64,000 nucleotides of DNA from Fontimonas thermophila (GCF_900113085.1 NZ_FOOC01000003.1:1-64000), one strand, 5' to 3'. Shown: positions 38,189 through 47,392, counted from the first letter of the stretch. The notes: generated by a model not told the origin, from the letters alone. Numbers and translations: made by a program.

Positions 38189-39160
38189 CTACCAGTAGAA
38201 GAACACGCTGACGATGTGTGCAACGAGCGCTGCCAGCAGGCCGAAGCTGAGCGGGACGTGGATCAGCAGCCACACCTGCAGGCGCGCGTGCAGGGCGATG
38301 TCGCGGTTGATGCGTGCGATCAGGGCATTGCGTCGCGACAGCACATCCAGCAGTTGCTGCAGGCGCTGGGCTTCTTTTTCGTCCTTGCCGGCGGCGACCA
38401 GCTGCCCGGCCATGAACATCACCGTGTTTTGTGCCGTGGCATTGGGATCGAATCCTTTGGTAAGCCGCGCCTTCACCGCATCCAGACGCTCGGTGAGAAA
38501 TTCGGTGATGCCGGCATCAGCGTCGGCGGCGGTCTTGGGAGTTTTGGGGCCGTAGAGCTGGGCGCGCAGTCCGCCGCCGATGCGGATGTTCTCGGCGGAG
38601 CGCACGATTTTGCGATGGACTTCCGGACCGAGCAGGTCGGCGATTCGGATCGCCTGCGCGTTGAGCTCGAAGACCTCGTCGATCCAGGCCTCGCGCTGGC
38701 TGCCGTCGCGCAGGCGGGTGATCGCCGACGGCAGACGCGTATAGACGACGACGCCGTAAAGCCCGGAGGCGATGACCGCCATCATCAGGGCATAGGCGGC
38801 GGTATGGATGTTCCAGCCGAACTGGAAACCGCAGTGCAGGGTCGCGATGACGACCAGCGCAAGGCCGAGGTAGACGTGTGCGGAGGTCCAGCCTTTCACG
38901 CTGCCCAGACGCGAGTGATAGCGCCGTTTGCGTACGCCGAGCCAGGTCAGCCACAGGATGAGAACGGCGCCGAGCGTGCCGAGCGTATAGCCCAGCCAGG
39001 TACCCCCGTTGGGGCCGTCGACCGGATCGTGCCAGAGATAGGCCGCGATGCTCAGCGCGCACAGCAGGATCGCCAGTTTCGCCCAGCGGTAGCCGGCATA
39101 CTGCAGAAAACCGCTGTGGATCGGTTCGTCGATTCGCTTGGATGGGGCTGCCGTGCGCAT
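38189..39160 (-). CDS. Four-helix membrane protein with possible heme b ligands
   Basis: A 323-residue inner-membrane protein with helices near 28-45, 55-75, 92-110 and 118-140 and a last helix at the C-terminus. A soluble region of about 150 residues lies between the fourth and last helices. Histidines sit at helix positions typical of b-type hemes (TSAHVYLGL, IATLHCGF, NIHTAAY, LLIHVPLSF, VAHIVSVFFYW). Between a ferredoxin-flavin reductase gene and a membrane-bound decaheme cytochrome gene, it could carry electrons across the membrane. No named family was recognised. Confidence 0.7.
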   Translation of the reverse strand: MRTAAPSKRIDEPIHSGFLQYAGYRWAKLAILLCALSIAAYLWHDPVDGPNGGTWLGYTLGTLGAVLILWLTWLGVRKRRYHSRLGSVKGWTSAHVYLGLALVVIATLHCGFQFGWNIHTAAYALMMAVIASGLYGVVVYTRLPSAITRLRDGSQREAWIDEVFELNAQAIRIADLLGPEVHRKIVRSAENIRIGGGLRAQLYGPKTPKTAADADAGITEFLTERLDAVKARLTKGFDPNATAQNTVMFMAGQLVAAGKDEKEAQRLQQLLDVLSRRNALIARINRDIALHARLQVWLLIHVPLSFGLLAALVAHIVSVFFYW

Positions 39161-39172
39161 GGACGGAGTCTT

Positions 39173-41572
39173 TCACGCAGAACCCTGGATGATGCGGATG
39201 AAGCGCTCGGGCGAGACGCGCAAGGCGGCGCCGGTCGGACAGGCGCGTACGCAGGCTGGCCCTCCGGGCAGGTCCTTGCACATGTCGCACTTTACGGCTT
39301 TCTTGGGCGCCGATGGGTCGTGGACCGGCGTGTGCGCCCCCGGCTCCTCGCCGCCAAACAGCAGCCAGCGCCAGAGGCTGGGGCGATGCGGCTGGGGGGC
39401 GCCCATCTGGATCACGCCATAGGGACAGTTGCGCACGCAGTTGCCGCAGCCGATGCAGGCATCGGAGATGAACACCTCGCCGCTGGGCGAGCGGTGGATG
39501 GCATCGGGCGGGCAGTCCTTCATGCAGTGTGGATGCTCGCAGTGCCGGCAGGACGTCGGCACGTGCAGGTTATGGACGGTCGGGCCGGCTTCGCGGTCCA
39601 GCCGCGAGATGCCACCGTGGGTGTCGGCGCAGGCTTTCTCGCAGTGATCGCAGCGCACGCACAGCGACTCGTCGATCAACAGAACGTCAGTGGCCTCGCC
39701 GAGGCCTTGTGCCATCAGGAACTGCACCAGACTGCCGCTGCCGGCTGCCGCGGTGGCATTGACGTTGGCCATCACGCGCTGACGGTAGGTTTCCTCCAGA
39801 CGCGCGCGCAGCTCGGGCCGCGTCGCGAGCAGGGCCTTGAACGCACCGCCTTCCAGCTCGATCGTTTCGGTGGCGACTGCCGCCCTGACCGTGGCAGTGC
39901 GCGGTGTATCCGAGAGCAGCGCCATCTCGCCGACGTACTGTCCGGCCGGTACGTAGGCGAGCACGACTTCGCGCCCGCCGATGATGCGTGAGACCGTGAC
40001 CGAACCTTTGCGGATCAGGTGCAGGCCGCCGGGAGCATCGCCCTCCCGGAATACCGTTTCGCCGGCCTTGAAGCGCCGCACCGTCGCGCTGGCCACGACG
40101 TCCTTCAGCGCATCGGCGTCGATGCCGGGCGCGATGTGTGCCTGGATCGCGCGCAGCAGGAAGGTTTCGTCGAGCACGCGTTTGACGCTGGGCACGCTGG
40201 CGATGAGCTTGTTCATCGAGCGCCGCGGGGTTTCGATCAGCACGCAGCCGGCGCCGGCGCGCACCGTGGCGCTGCGGCGGCGGCCGGAGATCAGGCTCAT
40301 CTCGCCGAAGAACTGGCCGCTGCCCAGGGTGAGGGTGCGGGTGTCATCGACCGGGTCGATCGCGATCTCCACCGAGCCGTCGAGGATCGAGAAAAAGCTG
40401 TTGCTGTAATCGTTGCGCCGGAAAATGATCTCGCCCGGTTGTGGCGTGCGGATTTCCGAATCGAGCAGGAACTCGCGCAGTTGCAAGGGCGTCAGCGGAG
40501 ACAGGATCGGGATGCGTGCGCGGATGCGCTCGAGCGTGGCATCGATGCTGCGAAAACCGGGGATGCGCGCGAACTTGGCCTTGAGCAGGGGGGCGTCGGC
40601 GGGTTCCGGCCTGCGCCCTTCGATGAATTCGACGACCTCATAGCCCTGATTCATCGCCTGCTTGATCAGTGGAAAGCCGGCGAGCGCACCGATGATATAC
40701 AGCCCCGGCACGTTGGACTCGTACTGCGGCGAGACCGCGGGCACCGCGCCGGGATCCTTGCCCGGAAACATCACGCCGCAGCGCTCGACGAATTCGCGCG
40801 GCGGCGTGGCGCCCAGACGGGCGATCACGCGATCCACCGGGATTACGGCTTCCCCCTGCGCGGTGTTGAGGATGACCGCGCCGGGTTTGGCTGCGCCCGG
40901 GGTGGGGCGGACCGATGCCACCGTGGCGTTGTAAACGCAGGCGAGCTTGCCGTCCTCGATGGCCTTGAGGATCAGCGCATTGTTGCCGTCCTTGGCACGG
41001 TCGAATTCATCCCGCCGGTTGACGATCGTGACCTTGTTGCGGGCAGCGAGCGCGACGGCGTTCTCGATCGCGGCGTCTCCGGCGCCGACGACGACGATGG
41101 TTTCGTTCTGGTAGGCGTCGGGATCGTCGAGCTGGTACTGGACGAATTCGAGATCCTCGCCCTCGCAGCCGAGCTTGCGGATGTTGCCCTGCACGCCGAT
41201 CGCGAGCACCACGTACTCGGCCCGCACCGTACTGCCATCGGCGATGACGATCGTGAAATTGCCCTTGCTGCCGTGGATCGCGGTGACGTTCGCGCGGTAG
41301 CGGACGTTGACTCCGAGTTGCGCGACACGCGCGTTCCAGGCCTCGAGGATGGCCTCGCGCTTGCCGGCCTCGAACGGAATCGAGGCGCGCAGCGGCAGCA
41401 CGCCCGGCTCCGCCATCACATGCTTGCCCTTCTGGTAGCGGAAGATGGTGTGGGCGAGATGCGCCTCGGCTTCCAGCAACAGGTGCGGGATTCCGAGCTC
41501 GGCGGCGCGGCACGCGGCGGCAAGACCGGCGGGACCCGAGCCGATGATCCCGACTCTGACTGCGTCGCCCAT
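39173..41572 (-). CDS. FAD reductase with two cyclic-nucleotide domains and four 4Fe-4S motifs
   Basis: A 799-residue cytoplasmic protein in three parts. Residues 1-310 form a thioredoxin-reductase/YpdA-like flavoprotein with GIIGSGPAGLAAA and a second nucleotide site, VVVGAGDAAIENA; the CXXC redox pair of true thioredoxin reductase is absent. Two cNMP-binding domains follow (about 330-450 and 455-570), with phosphate cassettes FGEMSLIS...RRSATV and VGEMALLSDTPRTATV, both keeping the phosphate-binding Arg. The C-terminal part (about 615-799) has 16 cysteines in four CX2CX2-4CX3C-like groups, as in NrfC/DmsB ferredoxins. It would move electrons from NAD(P)H to the membrane partner, gated by cAMP or cGMP (inference). 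Start MGDAVRVGII at 41572 fits the fold. Confidence 0.85.
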   Translation of the reverse strand: MGDAVRVGIIGSGPAGLAAACRAAELGIPHLLLEAEAHLAHTIFRYQKGKHVMAEPGVLPLRASIPFEAGKREAILEAWNARVAQLGVNVRYRANVTAIHGSKGNFTIVIADGSTVRAEYVVLAIGVQGNIRKLGCEGEDLEFVQYQLDDPDAYQNETIVVVGAGDAAIENAVALAARNKVTIVNRRDEFDRAKDGNNALILKAIEDGKLACVYNATVASVRPTPGAAKPGAVILNTAQGEAVIPVDRVIARLGATPPREFVERCGVMFPGKDPGAVPAVSPQYESNVPGLYIIGALAGFPLIKQAMNQGYEVVEFIEGRRPEPADAPLLKAKFARIPGFRSIDATLERIRARIPILSPLTPLQLREFLLDSEIRTPQPGEIIFRRNDYSNSFFSILDGSVEIAIDPVDDTRTLTLGSGQFFGEMSLISGRRRSATVRAGAGCVLIETPRRSMNKLIASVPSVKRVLDETFLLRAIQAHIAPGIDADALKDVVASATVRRFKAGETVFREGDAPGGLHLIRKGSVTVSRIIGGREVVLAYVPAGQYVGEMALLSDTPRTATVRAAVATETIELEGGAFKALLATRPELRARLEETYRQRVMANVNATAAAGSGSLVQFLMAQGLGEATDVLLIDESLCVRCDHCEKACADTHGGISRLDREAGPTVHNLHVPTSCRHCEHPHCMKDCPPDAIHRSPSGEVFISDACIGCGNCVRNCPYGVIQMGAPQPHRPSLWRWLLFGGEEPGAHTPVHDPSAPKKAVKCDMCKDLPGGPACVRACPTGAALRVSPERFIRIIQGSA

Positions 41573-41672
41573 GACCGCCGTTATCTCCCTGATGGCTCGC
41601 CTTGTGGCTGGCTGGGACCCAAACCTAGAATGGCCCGCAGCAAAGGGCAAGCCCACTCGGGGAGTCCAGGCC

Positions 41673-42986
41673 GTGTGTCCACCTCGTTTCCGCTTCGTCC
41701 GGATGCTGGGCTGTTTCGTTGCGGTGTGTGCGCTGACCTTCGCCCAGGGTCTGGTATCGGCCGGTGACCGGCACGAGGGTGTCGCCAGTTGCGCCGGCAG
41801 CACCTGTCACGGCGCCACGCGGCCATTCGGCGATGTGCCCATCCGGCAGGATGAGTATTTCATCTGGCAGCAAAAAGATGCGCACGCACGCGCCTACGCC
41901 GTGCTGCTCGGCGAGCGCGCGCAGCGCATCGGCCGTCATCTCGGGATCAGGCCACACGAGGCGCCGCAGTGTCTGGTATGCCATGCCGATTATCCCGCGC
42001 CGGAGTTGCGCGGCGAACGCTATCTGGTCAGCGACGGGGTCGGCTGTGAGGCCTGTCACGGTGGCGCCGGGCGATGGCTCGCCGAGCATACGCGTGCGGG
42101 CATCAGCGCCGAGGAAAAACAGCAACGGGGAATGACGCCGCTGTGGAAACCAGAAGTTCGATCCCGCGTCTGCCTGCAATGCCACCAGGGCGATGCACAG
42201 CATCCGATCACGCACGCGATGATGGCCGCCGGCCATCCGCCGCTGCTGTTCGAGCTGTACACCTTCACCGGACTTTCCCCGCCGCATTACGACTGGGATG
42301 ACGATTACGCGCGCCGGAAATCTGCTCCGGATGCAGTGCGCGACTGGGCCGTCGGCCAGATGGTTGCGGCGCAGGTGTTCCTGACCGAACTGGCCTCCGG
42401 CCGGCTCGGTCAGGGCGGGGTGTTCCCGGAGCTGATGTACTTCGATTGCAACACCTGCCATCACAGCCTCGATGCCGGGCGCTGGACGCCGGGGCGGACC
42501 GGCCCGCTGCCACCGGGTGCACCGCCCCTGGCCGACACCCATCTGCACTGGGTCGGGGTTTGGCTCGACGTTGTCGCACCCGCGCTCGCCGATCGCTGGC
42601 ACCGGCATTGGCTCGGGCTGCAGTCGGCGATGGCGTCGGGGCCGGCGGCGGTGCGCGCAGCGGCGGCGGCCATGCTCGGCCTGCTCGAGCGCGAGATCCT
42701 GCCCCTGGGTCTTGATCGGAGGCTCGATGCCGGTCAGCTCAGGGCCTTGCTGCAGGCGATCGCAGCGCTGCCCCATACGCCTCGCGCGCGCGACTTCAGC
42801 TCGGCAGAACAGGCGGCCATGGCCGCGCTGGTGTTTGCCGGTGCGCTCCAGGCGCGCGGCGAGCGCCCTGGGCCCACTCTCGACCGGGCCATCGATGCAC
42901 TGTATGCCGCGGTGCGTTCGCGCGACCGCTTCGACCCGGCGCAGTACCACGCCGCCCTGGCCGAACTCCAGCGCGCCCTGCGTTGA
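41673..42986 (+). CDS. Pentaheme cytochrome c, c554-like
   Basis: An exported protein of about 437 residues. The signal peptide is MLGCFVAVCALTFAQGLVSAG, cleaved near AGD. Heme motifs are one unusual CX4CH (CAGSTCH), then CLVCH, CEACH, CLQCH and CNTCHH. This pattern resembles cytochrome c554-type proteins of nitrogen and sulfur metabolism. The C-terminal ~200 residues have no heme motif and look helical. Start GTG 41673 follows GGGGAG by eight bases; ATG 41703 is an alternative. It is divergent from the reductase gene 100 bases away and probably shares its regulatory region. Confidence 0.83.
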   Translation: MCPPRFRFVRMLGCFVAVCALTFAQGLVSAGDRHEGVASCAGSTCHGATRPFGDVPIRQDEYFIWQQKDAHARAYAVLLGERAQRIGRHLGIRPHEAPQCLVCHADYPAPELRGERYLVSDGVGCEACHGGAGRWLAEHTRAGISAEEKQQRGMTPLWKPEVRSRVCLQCHQGDAQHPITHAMMAAGHPPLLFELYTFTGLSPPHYDWDDDYARRKSAPDAVRDWAVGQMVAAQVFLTELASGRLGQGGVFPELMYFDCNTCHHSLDAGRWTPGRTGPLPPGAPPLADTHLHWVGVWLDVVAPALADRWHRHWLGLQSAMASGPAAVRAAAAAMLGLLEREILPLGLDRRLDAGQLRALLQAIAALPHTPRARDFSSAEQAAMAALVFAGALQARGERPGPTLDRAIDALYAAVRSRDRFDPAQYHAALAELQRALR

Positions 42987-43380
42987 GGAGTGGCTCGCCC
43001 GCGGCGTGCCGTGATGCGCGGCGGCGTGGGCCTCTCAGGGCTGTTGGTCGGCAAGAGGGTTTTGATGGGATGGACCAGACCCAGACTGTCCTGCGATCGC
43101 GGCCGTTCCGGCAGGGTGCTGGCGATGGACAGGGTGCGGAGGCTGCGCATGATGCGCGTGAGCGTATCGGTTCCGGTCCCGGTTTGCGCGCAGTTGCCGA
43201 CGCAGGGCAGGCGCCGGCGATACACCACACCGAGGCTGCCGATTGCGCCGGGCTTGCCCTCGACGATGACGCTTTCCAGCTCGGTTGCGTGTGTCTCATC
43301 GGCCGCGGCCACACGGATGAAGCACGCTGCCGGCAGTCGCGCGAGAGCCGCAGTGCGGGTTTTCATGGCGCAGCCTGTGC
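42987..43380 (-). other. Gap without a firm gene; possible degraded exported protein
   Basis: A minus-strand frame opening at ATG 43366 reads MKTRTAALARLPAACF, then ESVIVEGKPGAIGSLGVV and CVGNCAQTGTG, which looks protein-like for about 115 residues. It then continues antisense into the pentaheme cytochrome gene for another 250 bases, which is implausible. It may be a short gene that has lost its stop, or chance. No frame on the plus strand looks better. I see no RNA, repeat or strong terminator. Confidence 0.3.
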
Positions 43381-44892
43381 TCAGGACGAGCAGCTCACCA
43401 CGATGTGGCGCGCCTCGGCGGGCGGTTCCTCGGCATAGGCGGCGTGCTCGGGCTGTTCGTCGTAGGGATGCGCAAGAATCTCGAGTAGGCGCTCGATTTC
43501 AGCGGCACTGCCGGCTTCTGCAGCCGCGATCGCGCGCTGTGCCAGATGGTTGCGCAGCACATACTTGGGATTGACTGCGTTCATCGCCGCACGGCGTGCG
43601 GCATCGTCGCTCTGTTCGCTGCGCAGGCGCGCGCGGTAGTCGGACAACCAAGCGTCGAGCGCGGCGGCGTCAGGGATGCGCGCGCGCAGGGCCTCGGCGG
43701 TGTCGTCATCGGCGCTGCGCACGCTGGCGAGCGCGCGGAACGAGAGCGTGAAATCCGCATGCCCACGATGCAGCAGGGTCAGGAAGCGGTTCATCAGCTC
43801 CGGATCACCGGCGCGCGCCTCGCGCAAACCGAATTTCGCGCGCCACAGATCGGTCATTGCTTTCGCATAGACAGCCGGATAGCGATCGACGATGGCTTGC
43901 CCGATCTCGGCGGCCTGCTGGACATCCGCCGCAAGCAGCGGCAGACAGGCCTGGACCAGCCGCACGCAGTTCCAGTGACCGATCGCCGGCTGGCGGTCGT
44001 AGGCATAGCGGCCGCCCTCGTCGGAATGGTTGCAGACGTGATGGGCGTCAAAGCCGTCGAGAAAGCCGTACGGCCCGTAATCCAGGGTCAGGCCCAGCAC
44101 CGACATGTTGTCGGTGTTCATGACGCCGTGGCAGAAACCCACCGACTGCCATTGCGCGATCAGACGCGCAGTGCGTTCGACGACGCATTCCAGCCAGCGG
44201 ATGTAGCGGTCCGGCTGGCCGGACAGTTCAGGGAAATGCTCGTCGATGACGTGGTCGGCCAGCGCTGCGAGCCGTGCGCACTGACCGCGCGCATAGAACA
44301 GCTCGAAATGCCCGAAGCGCACATGGCTGGGCGCGACGCGACAGATCACGGCGGCGCGTTCGACCGTCTCGCGCTGCACGGGATCGTCGGCGACGACGAG
44401 ACTCAAGGCGCGCGTGGTCGGGATGCCGAGGTGATGCAGGGCTTCGCCGCAGAGATATTCCCGCACCGATGAGCGTACGACGGCGCGACCGTCGCCAAAG
44501 CGCGAATACGGTGTCCGGCCTGCGCCCTTGAGTTGCAGGTCCCAGCTCTCGCCGCGTGCGTTGCGCAATTGCCCGAGCAGGATCGCGCGGCCGTCGCCGA
44601 GCTGCGGAACCCAGACGCCGAACTGATGCCCGGCGTAGACCGTCGCGATCGGATCGGCGCCCGGCGGCACGCGGTTGCCGGAGAAGATCTGCACGAATTC
44701 CGGCGTGTGCAGCACCTCATGGTCGAGATCGAGCAGATCGGCGACCCGGGTATTGGCATGCAACAGGCGCGGGTTGGTCAGCGGTGTCGGCAAAACGCGG
44801 GTGAAGTAATCCTCTCCCAACCGTGCGAAGCGGTTGTCGAACGGCAGCGTATCAAGACGCTGTCTTGGGGTGGGGAGGCTGGCATTGGCCAT
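43381..44892 (-). CDS. selO: Protein adenylyltransferase SelO (YdiU)
   Basis: Pseudokinase-fold enzyme that transfers AMP from ATP to protein Ser/Thr/Tyr residues, linked to oxidative-stress control. The 503 residues include YAGHQFGVWVPQLGDGRA, LQLKGAGRTPYSR and GFCHGVMNTDNMS, which are signatures of the family. The C-terminus ends VSCSS, where animal SelO has selenocysteine; here a normal Cys codon is used. Its start codon overlaps, on the other strand, an in-frame ATG of the next gene. Confidence 0.95.
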   Translation of the reverse strand: MANASLPTPRQRLDTLPFDNRFARLGEDYFTRVLPTPLTNPRLLHANTRVADLLDLDHEVLHTPEFVQIFSGNRVPPGADPIATVYAGHQFGVWVPQLGDGRAILLGQLRNARGESWDLQLKGAGRTPYSRFGDGRAVVRSSVREYLCGEALHHLGIPTTRALSLVVADDPVQRETVERAAVICRVAPSHVRFGHFELFYARGQCARLAALADHVIDEHFPELSGQPDRYIRWLECVVERTARLIAQWQSVGFCHGVMNTDNMSVLGLTLDYGPYGFLDGFDAHHVCNHSDEGGRYAYDRQPAIGHWNCVRLVQACLPLLAADVQQAAEIGQAIVDRYPAVYAKAMTDLWRAKFGLREARAGDPELMNRFLTLLHRGHADFTLSFRALASVRSADDDTAEALRARIPDAAALDAWLSDYRARLRSEQSDDAARRAAMNAVNPKYVLRNHLAQRAIAAAEAGSAAEIERLLEILAHPYDEQPEHAAYAEEPPAEARHIVVSCSS

Positions 44893-44923
44893 GGCCGTGA
44901 GTGTGACCGATTACACTGCGCAA

Positions 44924-46168
44924 ATGTGTGATACCCAGGTGTTGATCGCCGCTGACGCGGTCTGGTTCGCCAAGAATTCGGACCGCGAGCCTTCGGAGCC
45001 ACAGCCGGTCGTGCGCTATCCGGCGGTGCGCGGCGATGGTACGGCGCGCGTGCGCGTCTCGCATATTGAGATCGGCCAGGTGCCGGACCGGCATGCGACG
45101 ATTCTTTCGCAGCCGGCCTGGTGCTGGGGCGCGGAAATGGGCGTCAACGACGCTGGCGTTGCCATCGGCAACGAGGCGATTTTCTCGCGGCGGGCGACGC
45201 TCGCCCCCGGCTTGCTGGGCATGGATCTGGTGCGGCTGGGTCTGGAGCGGGCCGACAGCGCCCGGCGCGCCGTCGAGGTGATGACTGCGCTGCTCGAGTG
45301 CTACGGTCAAGGTGGCCCGGCCGGTTATCAGGACCGCCGGTTTTGCTATGACAACAGCTTTCTGATCGCCGACGGGCGCGAGGCCTGGGTGCTGGAAACC
45401 GCCGGGCGCAGCTGGGCGGCGCGCCGGGTGGGAGATTGCTATGCGATCTCCAATGCCTTGACCCTGGATGATGAAGCCGACGCGGTATCGTCCGATCTGG
45501 ATACGACGAAGCCCCACTTCCGGAGCCGGTTCGACACCCGTCTGATGCCGTTTTTCGCGCGCGCACACGCGCGCCGGCAGCTGGCGCTGCAAGGCTTGTC
45601 GCGCATCCGCACCCCCAGTTGGATGGCGATGGCCGCGCAGTTGCGTGCGCATCGCCACACCGATTCCGACCCATCTGCCGGCAGCAACGGGGATGTCTGC
45701 ATGCACGCCGCGGGTTTCATCCGCCGGCACCAGACCACCGGTTCGATGCTCGTGCGGCTGAAACCGGATCGCATCGATGCGTTGTTCACCGGAACCTCGG
45801 CGCCCTGTCTGTCGATTTTCCGGCCTGCGGCTTTCGAGGGAGAGTGGAGTGTGCTCACGCCGCAGACGCTGCGGATCGAGGCGCCCTTGTGGCGGCGGCA
45901 CGAGTGGCTGCACCGCTGGGCGCTGGCCGATGCCGGGTTGCGCGAGCGTCTGCGCGCGACGCGGGAGGTAGTCGAGCGGCAGATTTTCACGCTGGTCGAT
46001 GACGGCGGCGACGATGCACTGCGCCGCGCCGACCGTCTGGCCGCGGCCTGGCACAAGGTGATGTGGGAATCGCTCGCAACGCTGGCGCCACCGCGCCTGC
46101 CGCGGCACTGGCGGCGCATCGCCGCGCGCGACGGGATCGATCCCGCGCGCCGTGCGCAGCGGCGTTGA
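44924..46168 (+). CDS. Secernin/C69-family N-terminal-nucleophile hydrolase
   Basis: Probable dipeptidase or amidase of 414 residues. The start MCDTQVL at 44924 places Cys2 as the N-terminal nucleophile once Met is removed. FAKNSDREPSEPQ follows, the conserved C69/secernin block, with GVNDAGVAIGNEAIF and CYDNSFLIAD further on. An upstream in-frame ATG (44891) would bury the Cys and require processing, so 44924 is preferred. It is divergent from selO with almost no intergenic space. Substrate unknown. Confidence 0.83.
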   Translation: MCDTQVLIAADAVWFAKNSDREPSEPQPVVRYPAVRGDGTARVRVSHIEIGQVPDRHATILSQPAWCWGAEMGVNDAGVAIGNEAIFSRRATLAPGLLGMDLVRLGLERADSARRAVEVMTALLECYGQGGPAGYQDRRFCYDNSFLIADGREAWVLETAGRSWAARRVGDCYAISNALTLDDEADAVSSDLDTTKPHFRSRFDTRLMPFFARAHARRQLALQGLSRIRTPSWMAMAAQLRAHRHTDSDPSAGSNGDVCMHAAGFIRRHQTTGSMLVRLKPDRIDALFTGTSAPCLSIFRPAAFEGEWSVLTPQTLRIEAPLWRRHEWLHRWALADAGLRERLRATREVVERQIFTLVDDGGDDALRRADRLAAAWHKVMWESLATLAPPRLPRHWRRIAARDGIDPARRAQRR

Positions 46169-46197
46169 CCGCTGGCGGCACGGATCGGCTGCGCCGG

Positions 46198-46449
46198 TCA
46201 GATGCCGCGCGATGCCGGCTGCAATTGCTGCAGATCTTCGATGCCGTCGCGGCATCCGCGCTCGAAATCCTCGGTGTAGCCCGCGCAGGCGCGCGGATCG
46301 CTGAGGCGGCCGCGCTGGGCCCACTCATACCCATCGGTGTGGGTGCTGCAGTGCCCACGGCACGGCGGGAGCGAGGTGATCGCGTCGGGGTCGGTGGCGC
46401 AGGCGCTGAGCCACAGCGCAGCGCAGATACCAGCGAGTCGTCTGCTCAT
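46198..46449 (-). CDS. Small cysteine-rich lipoprotein
   Basis: An 83-residue protein with a lipoprotein signal peptide and lipobox LSAC (about Cys17). The mature part has five Cys residues, with PCRGHCSTHTDGYEWAQ and DFERGCRDGIEDL. The pattern recurs in short uncharacterised gammaproteobacterial proteins in my memory, but I cannot name a family. It starts five bases after the SDR stop on the same strand, so it may be cotranscribed with that gene. Confidence 0.65.
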   Translation of the reverse strand: MSRRLAGICAALWLSACATDPDAITSLPPCRGHCSTHTDGYEWAQRGRLSDPRACAGYTEDFERGCRDGIEDLQQLQPASRGI

Positions 46450-46453
46450 CGGG

Positions 46454-47392
46454 TCATGCCGACAGATAGCGCACGCCGGTCGCCTGCTCGGACAGCGCCC
46501 ACAGCCGCGCGCCGAGTTTGGGGTCGCGGGCGCTGCGACGGCATCCGACTTTGCGCGGATAGCCGCGCAGCTCGCGCCAGCCATCCGGTCCGATGTAGTC
46601 GCCGCTGCGCACATCGGCGGCGGTGGCCGCATAGAGAATCGGCAGTGCGCCCATCGCTGCGCTCTGGCTGAACAGCGCATTGCCGATCCGCATGACCAGG
46701 CGCCCCAGCGCGGAGCGTTCCTGCGCCGGCCCGACGAACATCAGATTGGTCGCCGAATAGCCCGGATGTGCGGCGACCGCGACGATGTCGATGCCGGCGG
46801 CGCGCAGCCGCCGGTCCAGTTCGAAGGTGAACACCAGGTTGGCGAGCTTGCTCTTGCTATAGGCATCCCACTTGTTATAGGGGCGGCGGGTGAAATGCGG
46901 ATCGTCGAGATCGAGCCCCCGTGTCCAGCGGTGCGCAAGGCTGGCGACGGTGACGATGCGCGACTGCGGCGTCGCCCGCAGGCATTCGAACAACAGCCCG
47001 GTCAGCGCGAAATGTCCGAAATGGTTGGTACCGATCTGCATCTCGAAGCCGTCGCGGGTTTTCTGGAACGGCAGTGCCATCACCCCGGCGTTGTTGATCA
47101 AGCCGTCGAGCCGGTTGTGCTCGCGCAGGTATGCCTCGGCAAAGGCGCGTACTGAAGCGAGGTCGGCCAGATCCAGCGGCATGAACGCCACCTGCGCCTG
47201 CGGTACCCGGCGACGCACTTCGGCGAGCGCCGGTTCGGCGCGCGATGGCGTGCGGCAGGCCATGATCACCTGCGCGCCGGATGCGGCCAGGGCGATGGTC
47301 GTCTCCAGCCCCAGCCCGCTGTTGGCGCCGGTGACGATGTAGCGTTTGCCGTGTTGCGGCGTGATCGCCGCCGCAGTCCAGCGTTCGGCCAT
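46454..47392 (-). CDS. Short-chain dehydrogenase, protochlorophyllide-reductase/retinol-dehydrogenase-like
   Basis: NAD(P)H-dependent oxidoreductase of 312 residues. The cofactor site is TGANSGLGLET near residue 21, NNAGVM is near 100, and the catalytic YSKSKLAN is near 170. The C-terminal SGDYIGPDGWRELRGYP block is typical of the RDH/POR-like group. Substrate cannot be deduced. Start MAERWTAAAITP at 47392 was chosen by homology. It is divergent from dinB. Confidence 0.85.
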   Translation of the reverse strand: MAERWTAAAITPQHGKRYIVTGANSGLGLETTIALAASGAQVIMACRTPSRAEPALAEVRRRVPQAQVAFMPLDLADLASVRAFAEAYLREHNRLDGLINNAGVMALPFQKTRDGFEMQIGTNHFGHFALTGLLFECLRATPQSRIVTVASLAHRWTRGLDLDDPHFTRRPYNKWDAYSKSKLANLVFTFELDRRLRAAGIDIVAVAAHPGYSATNLMFVGPAQERSALGRLVMRIGNALFSQSAAMGALPILYAATAADVRSGDYIGPDGWRELRGYPRKVGCRRSARDPKLGARLWALSEQATGVRYLSA

